From Ktedonobacteria bacterium brp13 (lineage in GTDB: Bacteria; Chloroflexota; Ktedonobacteria; Ktedonobacterales; Ktedonobacteraceae): 64,000 nucleotides of DNA. Under the pieces are notes generated by a model. The model was not told where the DNA came from. It was given only the letters and a program-made list of their open reading frames with translations, and ran no database searches. This document shows positions 42,799 through 51,446 of the stretch, piece by piece; within the stretch, counting starts at the first letter, position 1, and each line of letters starts with the position of its first letter. The position numbers and the translations under genes are program-made. The stretch lies in the NCBI GenBank assembly GCA_015099395.1, contig AP024096.1, forward strand, positions 8,815,930-8,879,929, read 5' to 3'.

Positions 42799-43212
42799 AA
42801 TTCTCTTCAGTCACCCTTTCTTATTTATGACTTTATTTCTACCATATCACGGGAGCATTTGTCAAAAAGATCATAAACTTGCCACTTCTGACGCATAATC
42901 TGGCTCTGACACAACTTTGATACCGATGGCGAGCCTCTGAAAAAATGGAGATGAAGAGGTAGGGCTAGGAGTGCGCCTGTTTGTTTATCGAGGAGTTGCT
43001 CAAAGAGCCGTACTTGAGTAGTGGTACGAGGGGTGAGCGGCCTGCGTCCGGTCGTGCCACAACCGAGGGTGGGAAGCCCGCTGACAATGTACCGGATGAT
43101 CCGAGCCGAATGGATCATCGGGCTACCCCTGCGACCTATGCTGACGAATGGGGAAAATCCAACCCCGCGAAGGAACCTGTACAAGCGTCGTTACTACCGA
43201 AGAGGGAAATGG
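42799..43212. other. Gene-free stretch with an unusual conserved-looking core
   Basis: Between the disordered protein and the IS701/IS4-like IS. The part from about 43005 to 43205 is GC-rich, open in more than one frame and contains small dyads such as GATGATCC…GGATCATC (about 43095-43122). It looks like a structured RNA or a decayed element rather than random spacer, but I recognise no family. Confidence 0.3.
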
Positions 43213-43217
43213 CTGAG

Positions 43218-44680
43218 CTCGACTTTGTACATTTCCAACACGCTAACAGATAGCCACGGACCACCGCTCAAGTGTTGAGCGGGGAACTAAAACCACATCA
43301 GGATCAGTACGTGATGTGGGAAAAGTCTCCATGCCCCACAGAGATCGCCTGACGGCCGCGAGTACATTGCGAAATGTCGCAGTTGGCTTGCGATACCACG
43401 CCGCTTGGGTGACCGGAATCTGCCCATCGGGATGCAAGGCATGCCCAAAGAGTATCGCCAGACTATAGAGGCCAAAGAGGAGAGGAGTTGTGCGCTCAAT
43501 CGCCAAATCCGACCATTGCCGTTGGGTCTCGATGCCCATATGGGCACGTCCTTCCTCAAAGGTCACCTCTAAACTCCAGCGCTTCATGAAGTCTTTGACG
43601 ATCTGTTCTGCCGTCTGGGTGGGGTCGGTGGAAAAGATCGCTTTGGGGGAATGCTTGCCTGATGGATCACGCGTCAGGACCCAACGCAAAGGCAAAGGAT
43701 CAGATCCATAGCGATACCACAGCGCGGTGCCGGTGCTGATCTCCAAGGTTCGCTTCCCTTGACCATACCAGTCCAAGGTGAGTTTCTGCCACTGCGTGTG
43801 TGGCTCCTGTAAGACCGTTTCCAGGTTCGGCAGACGTTTGCCGACGACACGGGGACGACCAATCGTGTGCTGGGTGCGTTCTGGCGGTGGCTCATGGAGC
43901 ACCGCATCCAACCGACCAGTGGTGATCAAGGTGACCTGTTGCGCCTGTGCATGCAGACCCAGTTCCAGCACCGTGTAGGCGGTATCACCCATCAACTTGA
44001 TGGAGCAATCAGGCAGCCATCGGTGGACTACGCTGACCATCTGATGGGCCCACATGCCCACGGTCTTGTGTCGCGTGCCGAGCTGTTCACTGACCTCTGG
44101 GGTCGTTGCAAGGACGCACAAGAAAGGCAAGGCCCAGCGTTGCTTGGTCCAAGGAAGTGGTACCACCACAGCCATCACAATCCATCGCAAGCCCGGACTG
44201 CTCACGGAGCGTTTTCGGCTGGAGAGCGCACTATCACGATAATGCCCTCGTTTGCTGATCTTGCTGCCCCAGCGCCGCTCGAGCGTTTCGTCAATCACCA
44301 GATCGACACACGCTCCGGCTGGCACAAAGGTCTCGACAATGAGCAAGAGCAGCTGGCGGCTCACCGCCAATGGGGACCAGCGTGCTCGATTGAGCACCTG
44401 ATGAAAGGTACTCCACGTGCCTGCTTGGTCATTGCCGGTGGAACGCAGGGCCGCTGTTACGGTACGACGACCCTGCGCTAGCAGCGTTCCTGTCAATAAC
44501 GTCATGAGTTTCCTCCACGTTGGGGCCGTAAACAATGGACGAAAGACGGTTAAAACTTCTATAATGGGATCGGGAAGGGGCATGAACATCCTCCTGAGTG
44601 AGATGGGCTTTGGTCAGTCTCTATCTTACCTCAATCAAGAGTTCATGCTTTCTTTTTTCGCAATTTTGTACAAAGTCGAG
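43218..44680 (-). mobile_element. IS701/IS4-like insertion sequence with CTGAG target duplication
   Basis: Perfect 14-bp inverted ends, CTCGACTTTGTACA, at 43218-43231 and 44667-44680. CTGAG is duplicated at 43213-43217 and 44681-44685. The right copy of the duplication merges into the end of a small inverted-repeat element at 44684, so the IS inserted at its edge. Confidence 0.85.
43243..44583 (-). CDS. IS701/IS4-type DDE transposase (446 aa)
   Basis: Asp in D-L-V-I-D-E-T-L-E-R-R-W-G, the second acidic motif in K-L-M-G-D-T-A-Y-T-V, and the Y-(2)R-(3)E-(6)K-like region W-S-L-E-V-T-F-E-E-G-R-A-H-M-G with the catalytic Glu. The second ATG (44583) is chosen since AGGAGG overlaps the first. Length and motif spacing fit the IS701/IS4 superfamily. 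Frame is intact and the element has clean ends, so it may be active. Confidence 0.88.
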   Translation of the reverse strand: MPLPDPIIEVLTVFRPLFTAPTWRKLMTLLTGTLLAQGRRTVTAALRSTGNDQAGTWSTFHQVLNRARWSPLAVSRQLLLLIVETFVPAGACVDLVIDETLERRWGSKISKRGHYRDSALSSRKRSVSSPGLRWIVMAVVVPLPWTKQRWALPFLCVLATTPEVSEQLGTRHKTVGMWAHQMVSVVHRWLPDCSIKLMGDTAYTVLELGLHAQAQQVTLITTGRLDAVLHEPPPERTQHTIGRPRVVGKRLPNLETVLQEPHTQWQKLTLDWYGQGKRTLEISTGTALWYRYGSDPLPLRWVLTRDPSGKHSPKAIFSTDPTQTAEQIVKDFMKRWSLEVTFEEGRAHMGIETQRQWSDLAIERTTPLLFGLYSLAILFGHALHPDGQIPVTQAAWYRKPTATFRNVLAAVRRSLWGMETFPTSRTDPDVVLVPRSTLERWSVAIC

Positions 44681-44683
44681 CTG

Positions 44684-44786
44684 AGAGGCTGTGTGCAAAG
44701 GCTTCAGAAGCCAAGGGAGAAAGCACAAGTAATGCTAATGAACTCCTGTCTAAAGCCAATTCGGGATACCTTTGCACACAGCCTCT
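44684..44786. repeat. 103-bp element with 18-bp perfect inverted ends
   Basis: AGAGGCTGTGTGCAAAGG (44684-44701) and its exact complement (44769-44786). No gene inside. It is the insertion site of the neighbouring IS. Confidence 0.65.
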
Positions 44787-44812
44787 TACCCGTCTACAGG
44801 GATGAGACGCTT

Positions 44813-45232
44813 GTGGTAAATGACCTACCATGTAAGCAGGTCTGGCCCTCAAATGTGGGAAATTGCCCTCAATCTTGAGCCATAGGATTATTGATCAGAT
44901 GGAAAGCCGCTCTAAAAGCGAATCACCACGTACCGTTTTTGTAAATTCAGTGCTCATTATTCAGCGCAAATTCTGCGCTGAATGCTCAAACGCATTTCCA
45001 GAACCGGTCAATTTTACGCTGAATATTTGGACACAAGCCCGGCCTGGAAGAACTGTCCAAACATTCAGGCCATTTTTGCTCACATCTCTAGCGCCTGGAA
45101 TTACCAAAAACGATTCATCGTCAACGGCTCCAGAGGCGGTTTCTCAACCGATCAATAGTTGTGCTGCTCAACATTCGGGGCAAATTCCCGTGTTTGAGGG
45201 CAAAACTTGCTCACATGGTAGGTCATTTACCA
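44813..45232. mobile_element. MITE-like element with about 55-bp inverted ends
   Basis: TGGTAAATGACCTACCATGT opens the left end (44813) and, inverted, closes the right end (45232). Similarity continues imperfectly for about 55 bp (GCCCTCAAA…GGGAA core). The interior has further short dyads, such as GCGCAAATTCTGCGC at about 44968-44982, but no gene. No target duplication identified. Confidence 0.65.
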
Positions 45233-45262
45233 GCTTGCTTCCACAGCGCGGCCTTAATCTCT

Positions 45263-45544
45263 TCAAGATCCGTTGACTACATGGTTCTCTCCTTCTCCAT
45301 TGGAGGTGACTGCTGTGAGAGTAAACAGATGGGAGTAGGGAGCTGGCGGACGAAAAAATGTATACAAATCGACCATGATATCGGTCGCCAGCGCAGCGGC
45401 ACAGGCAGCATGAAAGACGGCAAACCCGGCATCATCGTTCATGATCAAGGGGTATTCCGCCAAGGGTTTCGAGCAGTACGAGCACCGTTTCGAGAGGCTC
45501 TTAATCCCTGCCGCGATTCGGTGTTCATCGTTCACAATGAGCAT
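45263..45544 (-). CDS. Small Cys/His-rich protein (93 aa)
   Basis: Contains R-C-S-Y-C-S-K-P-L followed 19 residues later by F-H-A-A-C, a C-x2-C…H-x2-C arrangement suggesting one zinc-binding treble-clef or LIM-like finger. The rest is short and mixed. The frame probably starts at the first ATG, without a strong ribosome site. It lies near the right end of the 9.3-kb element. Function unknown; it could be a metal-binding regulator. Confidence 0.45.
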   Translation of the reverse strand: MLIVNDEHRIAAGIKSLSKRCSYCSKPLAEYPLIMNDDAGFAVFHAACAAALATDIMVDLYTFFRPPAPYSHLFTLTAVTSNGEGENHVVNGS

Positions 45545-45701
45545 CTGGCAGTCTCCTACACTAATTCTTTCGTGCGGCTCCTAAACGAGAGCACGCTTCT
45601 CCAGAACAGTGTAAGAATTGGCTTTGCGTTTGACAAGCTGGTTTGCCAACTTGCTCGCCCCAACTACGTGCAGTGATTTATGAGGATGTCTCGTCACGTA
45701 C

Positions 45702-45745
45702 ACCTCACGACGACGGGGAAACGCAAGAGGTGGACGCTCCAGTAT
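45702..45745 (+). pseudogene. tnpA: Tn3-family transposase TnpA, fragment 2
   Basis: 44 bp coding L-T-T-T-G-K-R-K-R-W-T-L-Q-Y between the 9.3-kb element and the 3.7-kb IS. It joins fragment 1 (ending at 36355) and fragment 3 (from 49487) in frame, reproducing the conserved T-x-x-G-K-R-x-R-W-T-L-x-Y-P stretch of TnpA proteins. Confidence 0.9.
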
Positions 45746-45854
45746 CCCACGCGATGCGCAATGAGATAGACCTCTGAGAAGCTGTCCTCTGACTATCTTG
45801 CATAACATGATACTTTGTGCTATGCTTTGAGTAGATTGCAATACAAGATAGTGA

Positions 45855-46241
45855 ATGGACGAGTTTCTTATGGAGAATCGCTCGACGCAGTTACTCAAAG
45901 GCACCTTAGAGATGTGCCTGCTGGCCTTGCTTCGCGAGCAACCTTGCTATGGCTACGAAATCGTGCAGCACCTGGCACGCTACGGGCTGGACCTGGTGAG
46001 CGAGGGCAGTATCTATCCGCTCTTGAGCCGGATGCTCACACGCGGCTATATTGAGGGCTACCTCGTTTCCTCGACGGAAGGCCCCAGTCGCAAATATTAT
46101 CGCCTCCGGTCAGAGGGAGCGAAACAGTTGGAGCAATGGCAAACGGAATGGGAAACGTTTGCTGGCGCGGTTGAGCGCATTCTGAAAGGAGAAGGTTCTC
46201 ATGTCAATGGCCGATCAACACACCCAACAACAGATTGCTGA
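45855..46241 (+). CDS. PadR-family transcriptional regulator (128 aa)
   Basis: Winged-helix repressor of the PadR type: L-L-K-G-T-L-E-M-C-L-L-A-L-L at the N-terminus, C-Y-G-Y-E-I-V-Q-H-L, the recognition helix and wing with E-G-S-I-Y-P-L-L-S-R-M and R-K-Y-Y-R-L-R-S-E-G, and a C-terminal dimerisation helix. Start is ATG 45855 or the in-frame ATG at 45870; neither has a strong site. It overlaps the next gene by 41 bp. PadR genes are often paired with membrane proteins of the DUF1700/HAAS type, as here. Passenger of the 3.7-kb IS. Confidence 0.9.
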   Translation: MDEFLMENRSTQLLKGTLEMCLLALLREQPCYGYEIVQHLARYGLDLVSEGSIYPLLSRMLTRGYIEGYLVSSTEGPSRKYYRLRSEGAKQLEQWQTEWETFAGAVERILKGEGSHVNGRSTHPTTDC

Positions 46242-46854
46242 CCTGGTGAATGCCTGTGGAGGCTACTGGGAACTACGCAGCATCCCCGAGCCGCAGAGAA
46301 AGGAGATGCGGCTCGAACTCGAACAGCACTTAGCGCAAGCAGTTCGTGATGGCAAATCCCTAGAAGCGGTGATTGGCCCCAATGCCCTGGCGTTTGCCGA
46401 AAGCTGGGCACGGGAAATGCCTCACCAGTTTCCACGAGGAGGAGCCGTGATCCTACGCTTCCTGGTCTTTGACTGGCTGGTCTACGCCCTCCTCTTTCTG
46501 CTGTTCATCGCACTCTTTGAGCATCTCATCTTGCGGTCTCCTGCGTTTTCTTTTGCGCTGATCCACCTGGTCGCTTTTGCCTTCATCAGCGTATATATGC
46601 TGCTCCAGGCGTTATCGGGCTTTTTCTCCCCGCGCGTTCGCAGCCGTGAAAACCGTCTGCTGGTGACCTTTGGGATCTATGCCGGGATCAGCCTGGGTGT
46701 ACTGCTTCTGCTCTCTCTGGCGCAGGCGCCGTGGCATCTGGTTCTCTTTCGCTGGGATTGGCCTTTTACTCTCCTCTTGCTTCTCGTCACGGGCGTCCTT
46801 TTCAGCTTGAAGGTCTGGGTTGCCAGAGATGCGAGGCAAAAGCACCGGTTTTAA
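46201..46854 (+). CDS. HAAS/DUF1700-like membrane protein paired with PadR (217 aa)
   Basis: The N-terminal soluble helical region (about residues 1-80, with R-K-E-M-R-L-E-L-E-Q-H-L and a S-L-E-A-V-I-G-P-N-A-L-A-F-A-E-S-W motif) is the HAAS-type pattern found in proteins encoded beside PadR regulators. It is followed by five or so membrane segments (about 83-105, 115-140, 160-180, 190-205). AGAAGGTT precedes the ATG, which lies inside the PadR gene. In known pairs it modulates the regulator or an ABC system; the function here is inferred. Confidence 0.75.
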   Translation: MSMADQHTQQQIADLVNACGGYWELRSIPEPQRKEMRLELEQHLAQAVRDGKSLEAVIGPNALAFAESWAREMPHQFPRGGAVILRFLVFDWLVYALLFLLFIALFEHLILRSPAFSFALIHLVAFAFISVYMLLQALSGFFSPRVRSRENRLLVTFGIYAGISLGVLLLLSLAQAPWHLVLFRWDWPFTLLLLLVTGVLFSLKVWVARDARQKHRF

Positions 46855-46921
46855 GCATGCTTGCCAGGGAATGGCCATCTTCCCTGGCAAGGCAGTTCCA
46901 CCAGGGAAGGAGACCCTCCAT

Positions 46922-47296
46922 ATGAAATGGTCATCGCGTGTCAGCTACTTTCTGGCTGGAGTATGCTTCACGAATGCTGTTCCCCATCTGGTCATTGCCG
47001 CCACTGGGAGACGGAATCTCACCCCGTTCGGACGGGACTCTTCTCCAGAAGTCAATCTCCTCTGGAGTGGGATCAACTTTGCGAGTGGCTACCTGCTCGT
47101 CCGCATTGCAGACAAGCACGCAGGAGATTCCTCAGCACACACGACAACGTGGTTGGTCCCCTATGAGACGGGACGCTTCTGCTGGTCGTTATTCGGAGTG
47201 TTCTATGCATGGCTCACCGCAGGCGTGAAGGAGCAGAAGCCAAAAGAAGCCTCAGATGGAAAGATTGGTGGAAGGCGAAAGGAGATGCATAACTGA
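46922..47296 (+). CDS. Small membrane protein (124 aa)
   Basis: ATG at 46922 has GGAAGGAGAC upstream. Predicted membrane segments lie near residues 5-25 (V-S-Y-F-L-A-G-V-C-F-T-N-A-V-P-H-L), 45-60 and 85-105, with a basic C-terminal tail. The N-P-H and G-R-R-N-L-T-P-F-G elements look conserved, but I do not recognise the family. Third gene of the PadR passenger group. Confidence 0.65.
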   Translation: MKWSSRVSYFLAGVCFTNAVPHLVIAATGRRNLTPFGRDSSPEVNLLWSGINFASGYLLVRIADKHAGDSSAHTTTWLVPYETGRFCWSLFGVFYAWLTAGVKEQKPKEASDGKIGGRRKEMHN

Positions 47297-47467
47297 GCAA
47301 GAAGAGAAAATTGGTCCGGACAATGACGCGTTTGTTCTCTTTTCATGAGCTTATCCTCCTGCGCATCCTGTGGAAATGAGGGGGCAGTTGGGAAAAAAGC
47401 CCAGAGGGACCCATTCGGAGAAGCAAGCTGGTCCGAGAAGAAAGAACCCACAACGCTCAAGATCACG

Positions 47468-49381
47468 TTACGCTGTTGCGAACCCGAGGGAATTGGCAAA
47501 GCTCTCTGGAACCCCGAACAGTCTGATGGTGAGCCTCCCGGCCGCTCTGTTCCAGGCATTGCGAGCCAGGCGGGTCTCCCACGAGAGGCGAGCGTGAGCA
47601 CGCTGCGCGCGAGAAAGGATCACGTCCACTGGGTTGGGCGCAGCGGAGGGAGGGGGAGATGGAGGTGGTATGCACACCTCGACCCGTTGCTGACGCAAAA
47701 GCCTCAGGCAGGCGCGCCGATGCTCTCTGCGTCTCTAGTCGCGCCAAAGCAGCGGGGCTGAACCAACGGCGAGCGGATGGAGCAGCACGCTGACCTGGCG
47801 CGGCTTTTTCGTCGCGCCGCCATTCCATTGACACTGCTCGCGGAGCGGACAGGGACGGCAACTGTGAATGCTGGCTCCGTACACCACACGCAGGCTTCCA
47901 TCGGCTTCTCTGCGTTGCTCATGTGGGGTCAGTGTCTGGTTTGCCGGGCACCGAAGCGTTCCATCGGGCTGGAGAACAAAGTCCTGTCCCGCGAAGCGAC
48001 CAGCCTTCCATGCTGAACCCACTTGTGGAGGGGCATAGCCAAGGGCAGGAGCGGTGTGCGGTGAAGGAGGGGGGACAGCCGGGGCAAACTCGGTCGTGCG
48101 TAACGGTTGTGGCTTGAGCTGATGGCCCAGTTCGAGTCTCAGGTTCCAAACCCATTGGGCGATCAGTTGCCAGCATTCCTGTCCCCAAGCCGAGTGGCTG
48201 CACCACCTGTCTGGGTCCTGCTCGATGTCTTCATCTGAGAGAGCCGGTTCAAAGGCACCACGATGCAGGTACAATTCGACGACATCGCGAGCGGTGAACG
48301 CCTGTTGTGGGAGGTTCGTGAAAAAGAGTTCGTAGACGATCCCTGCGCGTGTCACCCCAACAGGACTCTTCTTCTTGCCGACAGGATGCGTGGCCACCAC
48401 CACCCGGCAGAGCGTTCCCTCGGGTCCCACCGGGATCTCGGGGCAGTCGTAGAGGCTGCGCACCATCTGGCTTTCCGGGCGTTGTTGGAACTGATCGGGA
48501 GGCAGGTGCAGACGCGCCTGAACGAGTGGGTGATTGAGCAGGTCATAGTCTTTGCCGCGCGTCACAAACGCGAACCCAGCCACATCGGAGAGCACCGCCC
48601 CATTGCCATATTGCCCATCGAGACGCACTAACGTGCGTGAAGCTTCGAGTTGATACGCCGTCAGATAGCGGCGAATGGCGGAGAGCCCCTGGCGCAATTC
48701 TTCCCGATATCGCCCGTTGCCTCGGTTTCCGAAACTGCCGAGCCACTGATAACTGTGCGCCTGTGACACCGTTGTGCGTGTCCTGACAACCTCTCCGCGT
48801 TTGCGTCCCCGGTAGCCAGGCGCGCAGACATCATCCAACCGGCGAAAGGGCGGAGGAAGCTCATCGGTCTGAGGCAAGGCACGTTGCCGCGCCGCTTCTC
48901 GCGTCCCGTCGATGTCAAAGACGATCCAGGTGTTTCCCGCTCGATCCACCAGCCCTCCGGTTTGCTTGTCATGGGTGAGCGGGCGACTGAGCAAATCGTC
49001 CAAAAACAGAGTACGCAGCGTTTCGACGGGAGCCTCGGTGAGTGCTGCTAAAAACCGAGACAGCGCCGAACGAGAGGGCAACCGATCTCGCCCAAACAGG
49101 GCCATGAACGGGATCGCAAACGGCTGGAGTCGCTCGGAGAACTCCTCCAGCGTGCGCTCGCCGCTGATCGCATAGCCGAAGAGCACCACAAGAAAATCGA
49201 TCACGTCATAGCGTCCGAACCGCCGTCGCGCAAAGCGCACCTGCTCATTGATCTTCGTGAGAACATCGTGTTTGCGAAGATGCGCTGCTATCAAGACGAC
49301 TTCGCCAAACCACGAAGGGAGCGAGGGAGCGAATTCGGCTGAGGTTTGGATACCTACTGTTCCGTCAGCGATACTGGTCAT
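47468..49381 (-). pseudogene. IS transposase with an in-frame amber codon (637 codons)
   Basis: Close relative of the transposase at 21903-23984 (same start pattern P-S-W-F-G-E-V, V-F-D-I-D-G-T, V-R-L-D-G-Q-Y-G-N, and the C-terminal C-R-P-C-P-L-R-E-Q-C cluster). At 47735-47737 a TAG stands where the relative has Trp in L-W-G-D-W-P-R. Beyond it the same frame stays open for 89 codons and still matches (R-A-Q-R-A-H, R-L-A-R-N-A-W, F-G-V-P). A single TGG to TAG change has thus cut the protein at 548 aa, unless the stop is read through. Confidence 0.88.
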
Positions 49382-49486
49382 ATGTGTCTCCTTGAGGGTA
49401 GGGAATTGGTTTTCCCCCTCAAGAAGGCACAGATTTAGCCTTGCTTGCTACCAGTTCGTCGCTCGTTGCGCATCCCGTGGGAGTAT

Positions 49487-50815
49487 CCGACGAGCACCGA
49501 ATCAATCAACCATCCGATCTTTGAGACGGTACCTCAGGTGAGCATCAGCAGTGTCCTCCACTTTGTCAATCACCACTGCCACTTTATGACGTGCTTTGAG
49601 CATGTCCTGGGACGCTACAGCAAACACACTGACGATGAGCGTGTTCTGAGCGCCTGTCTCGTTGCTTGGGCCACCAACATGGGCCTGGGACGCATGGGTG
49701 ACATTTCGGATATCCCTTTCACCACCCTGGCAAGCACCTCGGACAACTTTCTGCGCCTTGAAACCCTGAAGGCAGCCAATGAGTGCATCAGTAATGCCAT
49801 TGCCGCTCTGACCATGTTTCGGCACTACGATATTGCCAATGTGATCCATTCCAGTAGTGATGGGCAAAAGTTCGAAACAACGCTTCCTACATTCAATGCA
49901 CGCTATTCTCCGAAATACTTTGGCCTCGCAAAGGGGATCGTGGCCTATACCCTGGTTGCCAATCATGTCCCGGTGAACGCCGAGCTGATCGGTGCCCACG
50001 ATCATGAGAGCCACTTTGTCTTCGATTTGCTCTTCAATAATACCACGGACATTCACCCACAGGTGCATTCCACCGACACCCATGGAACCAACCAGGTCAA
50101 TTTCGCGTTGCTGCATCTCTTCGGGTATCAGTTCGCACCGCGCTATAAAGCCATCCAGGAGAAACTTCGCACGTCGCTCTATGGCTTTGAGCATCCTACT
50201 CAGTATGGCGACATCCTTTTGAAACCCGTCCGCAAACTCAATACGGATGTGATTGTAGAAGAGTGGGAGAACCTGCAGCGCATTTTTGTTTCGTTGGCAC
50301 TCAAAACGACGACGCAGAGTATTATTGTCCACAAGCTCAACTCCTACGCACGAAAAAACAAGACATGCCAGGCGTTGTGGGAATACGACAATATCATCAG
50401 CAGCCTCTATTTGCTCGATTTTGTCGATTCTCCACTCCTGCGCAAGAACGTCCAGACTGCGCTCAATCGGGGCGAAAGTTACCATCAACTTCGTCGTGCT
50501 GTTTCTTATGCCAATTTTGGCAAATTGCGCTTTACGTCAGAAGAGGACCAACTGCTCTGGCATGAGTGTAGCCGCCTGCTCACCAACTGCATTCTCTTCT
50601 ACAATATGACCCTCTTGTCGGAGTTGTGGACACGCAAAGAGGCGACCCAGGACAGGACACACATCACTCATATCTCCCCGGTGGCCTGGCAACATATCAA
50701 TTTCTATGGGCGGTATGAGTTCACCAAAGCGCCAGAACCCATCAATCTGGAGGAGATCGTCGAAGCCTTAGCCCAACACCCCCTTCTCTCGATACTCGAC
50801 GAAGGAAATACCTAA
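49487..50815 (+). pseudogene. tnpA: Tn3-family transposase TnpA, fragment 3 (C-terminal 442 codons, catalytic)
   Basis: Carries the DDE core: L-P-Q-V-S-I equivalent (V-P-Q-V-S-I-S-S-V-L-H-F-V), A-T-N-M-G-L-G-R-M, S-S-S-D-G-Q-K-F (first Asp), S-T-D-T-H-G-T-N-Q-V-N-F (second Asp), and the final catalytic Glu region N-R-G-E-S-Y-H-Q-L-R-R-A-V. The stop codon overlaps the right terminal repeat of the transposon. Fragment 3 continues fragment 2 in frame when the 3.7-kb IS is removed. Confidence 0.93.
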
Positions 50816-50859
50816 GCGAAGCCGAGTGCACCGTTTCGGGGGGTTATGCAAAAACCCCC
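50811..50859 (-). repeat. Right terminal inverted repeat of the Tn3-family transposon
   Basis: Inverted copy of 28102-28150 with three differences. CTCAT follows at 50860-50864. Confidence 0.9.
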
Positions 50860-50874
50860 CTCATGTGTCAAGAG

Positions 50875-51444
50875 TCATCGTAATATCTTGAGCGCTGCTT
50901 GGTATTGCTCTTGCATTAACTCCCGAGCTTCTGGGCAGAGTTTGTTCCAGCTTCGTCTCAGTTTTTCCTGCACCCACTTGCTGCCCTCATCAATTGTCAT
51001 ATGATGTTGAACATAGGCCAGATAAAGCAGGGAAGAAACCTGTGCAATATGGGCCATAGCATCAGCACTGGCTAGGCAGGTAGCCTCGTTCGTCCTTTGC
51101 TCCGCTCGTATGCTGCCTCGATGTGAGGCAATACACTCTTTCACCGCCAAGATGGTTGCACGAGGATAATTTTGTTCCTGCAAGAGCTTCTCCGCTTCGT
51201 ACGGTCCGTGCAGATGATGATCCTCATACATAGCTTGGTCCTTGATGCTTGCATAATCATGAAGAAGGGCTGCGATCTCTACGATGTTGGCATCTGCACC
51301 TAAGATATCAGCCAACTGTTTGCCGTACGCTACAACCGAAAGAATATGATGAGTCCAAATACCATACCCGAAGATATTGCTCTCAGCTTGACAGGCTTCT
51401 TCTACAACCGAAGCCAGAGGAGCGTTACGCGGAGAAAAGGCCAT
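50875..51444 (-). CDS. HD-domain phosphohydrolase-like protein (189 aa)
   Basis: Metal-dependent HD superfamily hydrolase. The first metal His lies in T-H-H-I-L-S-V-V, the His-Asp pair in A-L-L-H-D-Y-A-S, further His in D-H-H-L-H-G and A-S-H-R-G. Size fits small stand-alone HD proteins that act on nucleotides or phosphate esters. Start at ATG 51444, two bases after the stop of a 55-aa gene. Together with the HAD-like gene it forms the cargo operon of the Tn7-like core; such pairs suggest nucleotide or phosphate-ester metabolism or defence, which is speculative. Confidence 0.82.
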   Translation of the reverse strand: MAFSPRNAPLASVVEEACQAESNIFGYGIWTHHILSVVAYGKQLADILGADANIVEIAALLHDYASIKDQAMYEDHHLHGPYEAEKLLQEQNYPRATILAVKECIASHRGSIRAEQRTNEATCLASADAMAHIAQVSSLLYLAYVQHHMTIDEGSKWVQEKLRRSWNKLCPEARELMQEQYQAALKILR

Positions 51445-51446
51445 GT

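Larger units (their letters stand above)
36356..45692. mobile_element. 9.3-kb element of unknown type with long terminal repeats inverted
   Basis: About 65-bp imperfect inverted ends (36356-36420 and 45628-45692; roughly eight differences) start GAGAC(C/A)TCCTCATAAAT. GTCACGTAC is duplicated outside (36347-36355 and 45693-45701), a 9-bp duplication if the ends are drawn this way (7-8 bp if the ends extend by one base). Contents: two small left-end genes, a serine hydrolase, a large DDE transposase, a broken transposase, a disordered protein, an IS, two MITEs and a Cys-rich small protein. Which gene, if any, moves the element is unclear. Confidence 0.85.
45746..49481 (-). mobile_element. IS (3.7 kb) with passenger genes and AGTAT target duplication
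   Basis: Left end CCCACGCGATGCGCAATGAG (45746) and inverted right end finishing CGTTGCGCATCCCGTGGG (49481) match the ends of the 2.4-kb IS at 21757-24158. AGTAT is duplicated at 45741-45745 and 49482-49486. Besides a transposase (47468-49381) it contains a PadR regulator and two membrane-protein genes. A third end-like sequence (CTGCGCATCCTGTGG, 47358-47372) faces the same way as the right end, suggesting that the passenger part arose from a separate end pair. Confidence 0.85.
28102..50859 (+). mobile_element. Tn3-family transposon nested in the Tn7-like element
   Basis: 49-bp terminal inverted repeats (28102-28150 and 50811-50859; three mismatches) begin GGGGG and end CTTAGG, in keeping with the GGGG…TAAG form of Tn3 ends. 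CTCAT is duplicated at 28097-28101 and 50860-50864. It carries an ABC exporter, a two-component pair, a TnpR-type serine resolvase and a TnpA gene that is split by two later insertions. It lies only 97 bp inside the left end of the Tn7-like element. Confidence 0.92.

Noticed and set aside
42960..43212. Group II intron or retron
   Set aside because: No reverse transcriptase motif and no recognisable domain V/VI hairpin; left as unexplained.
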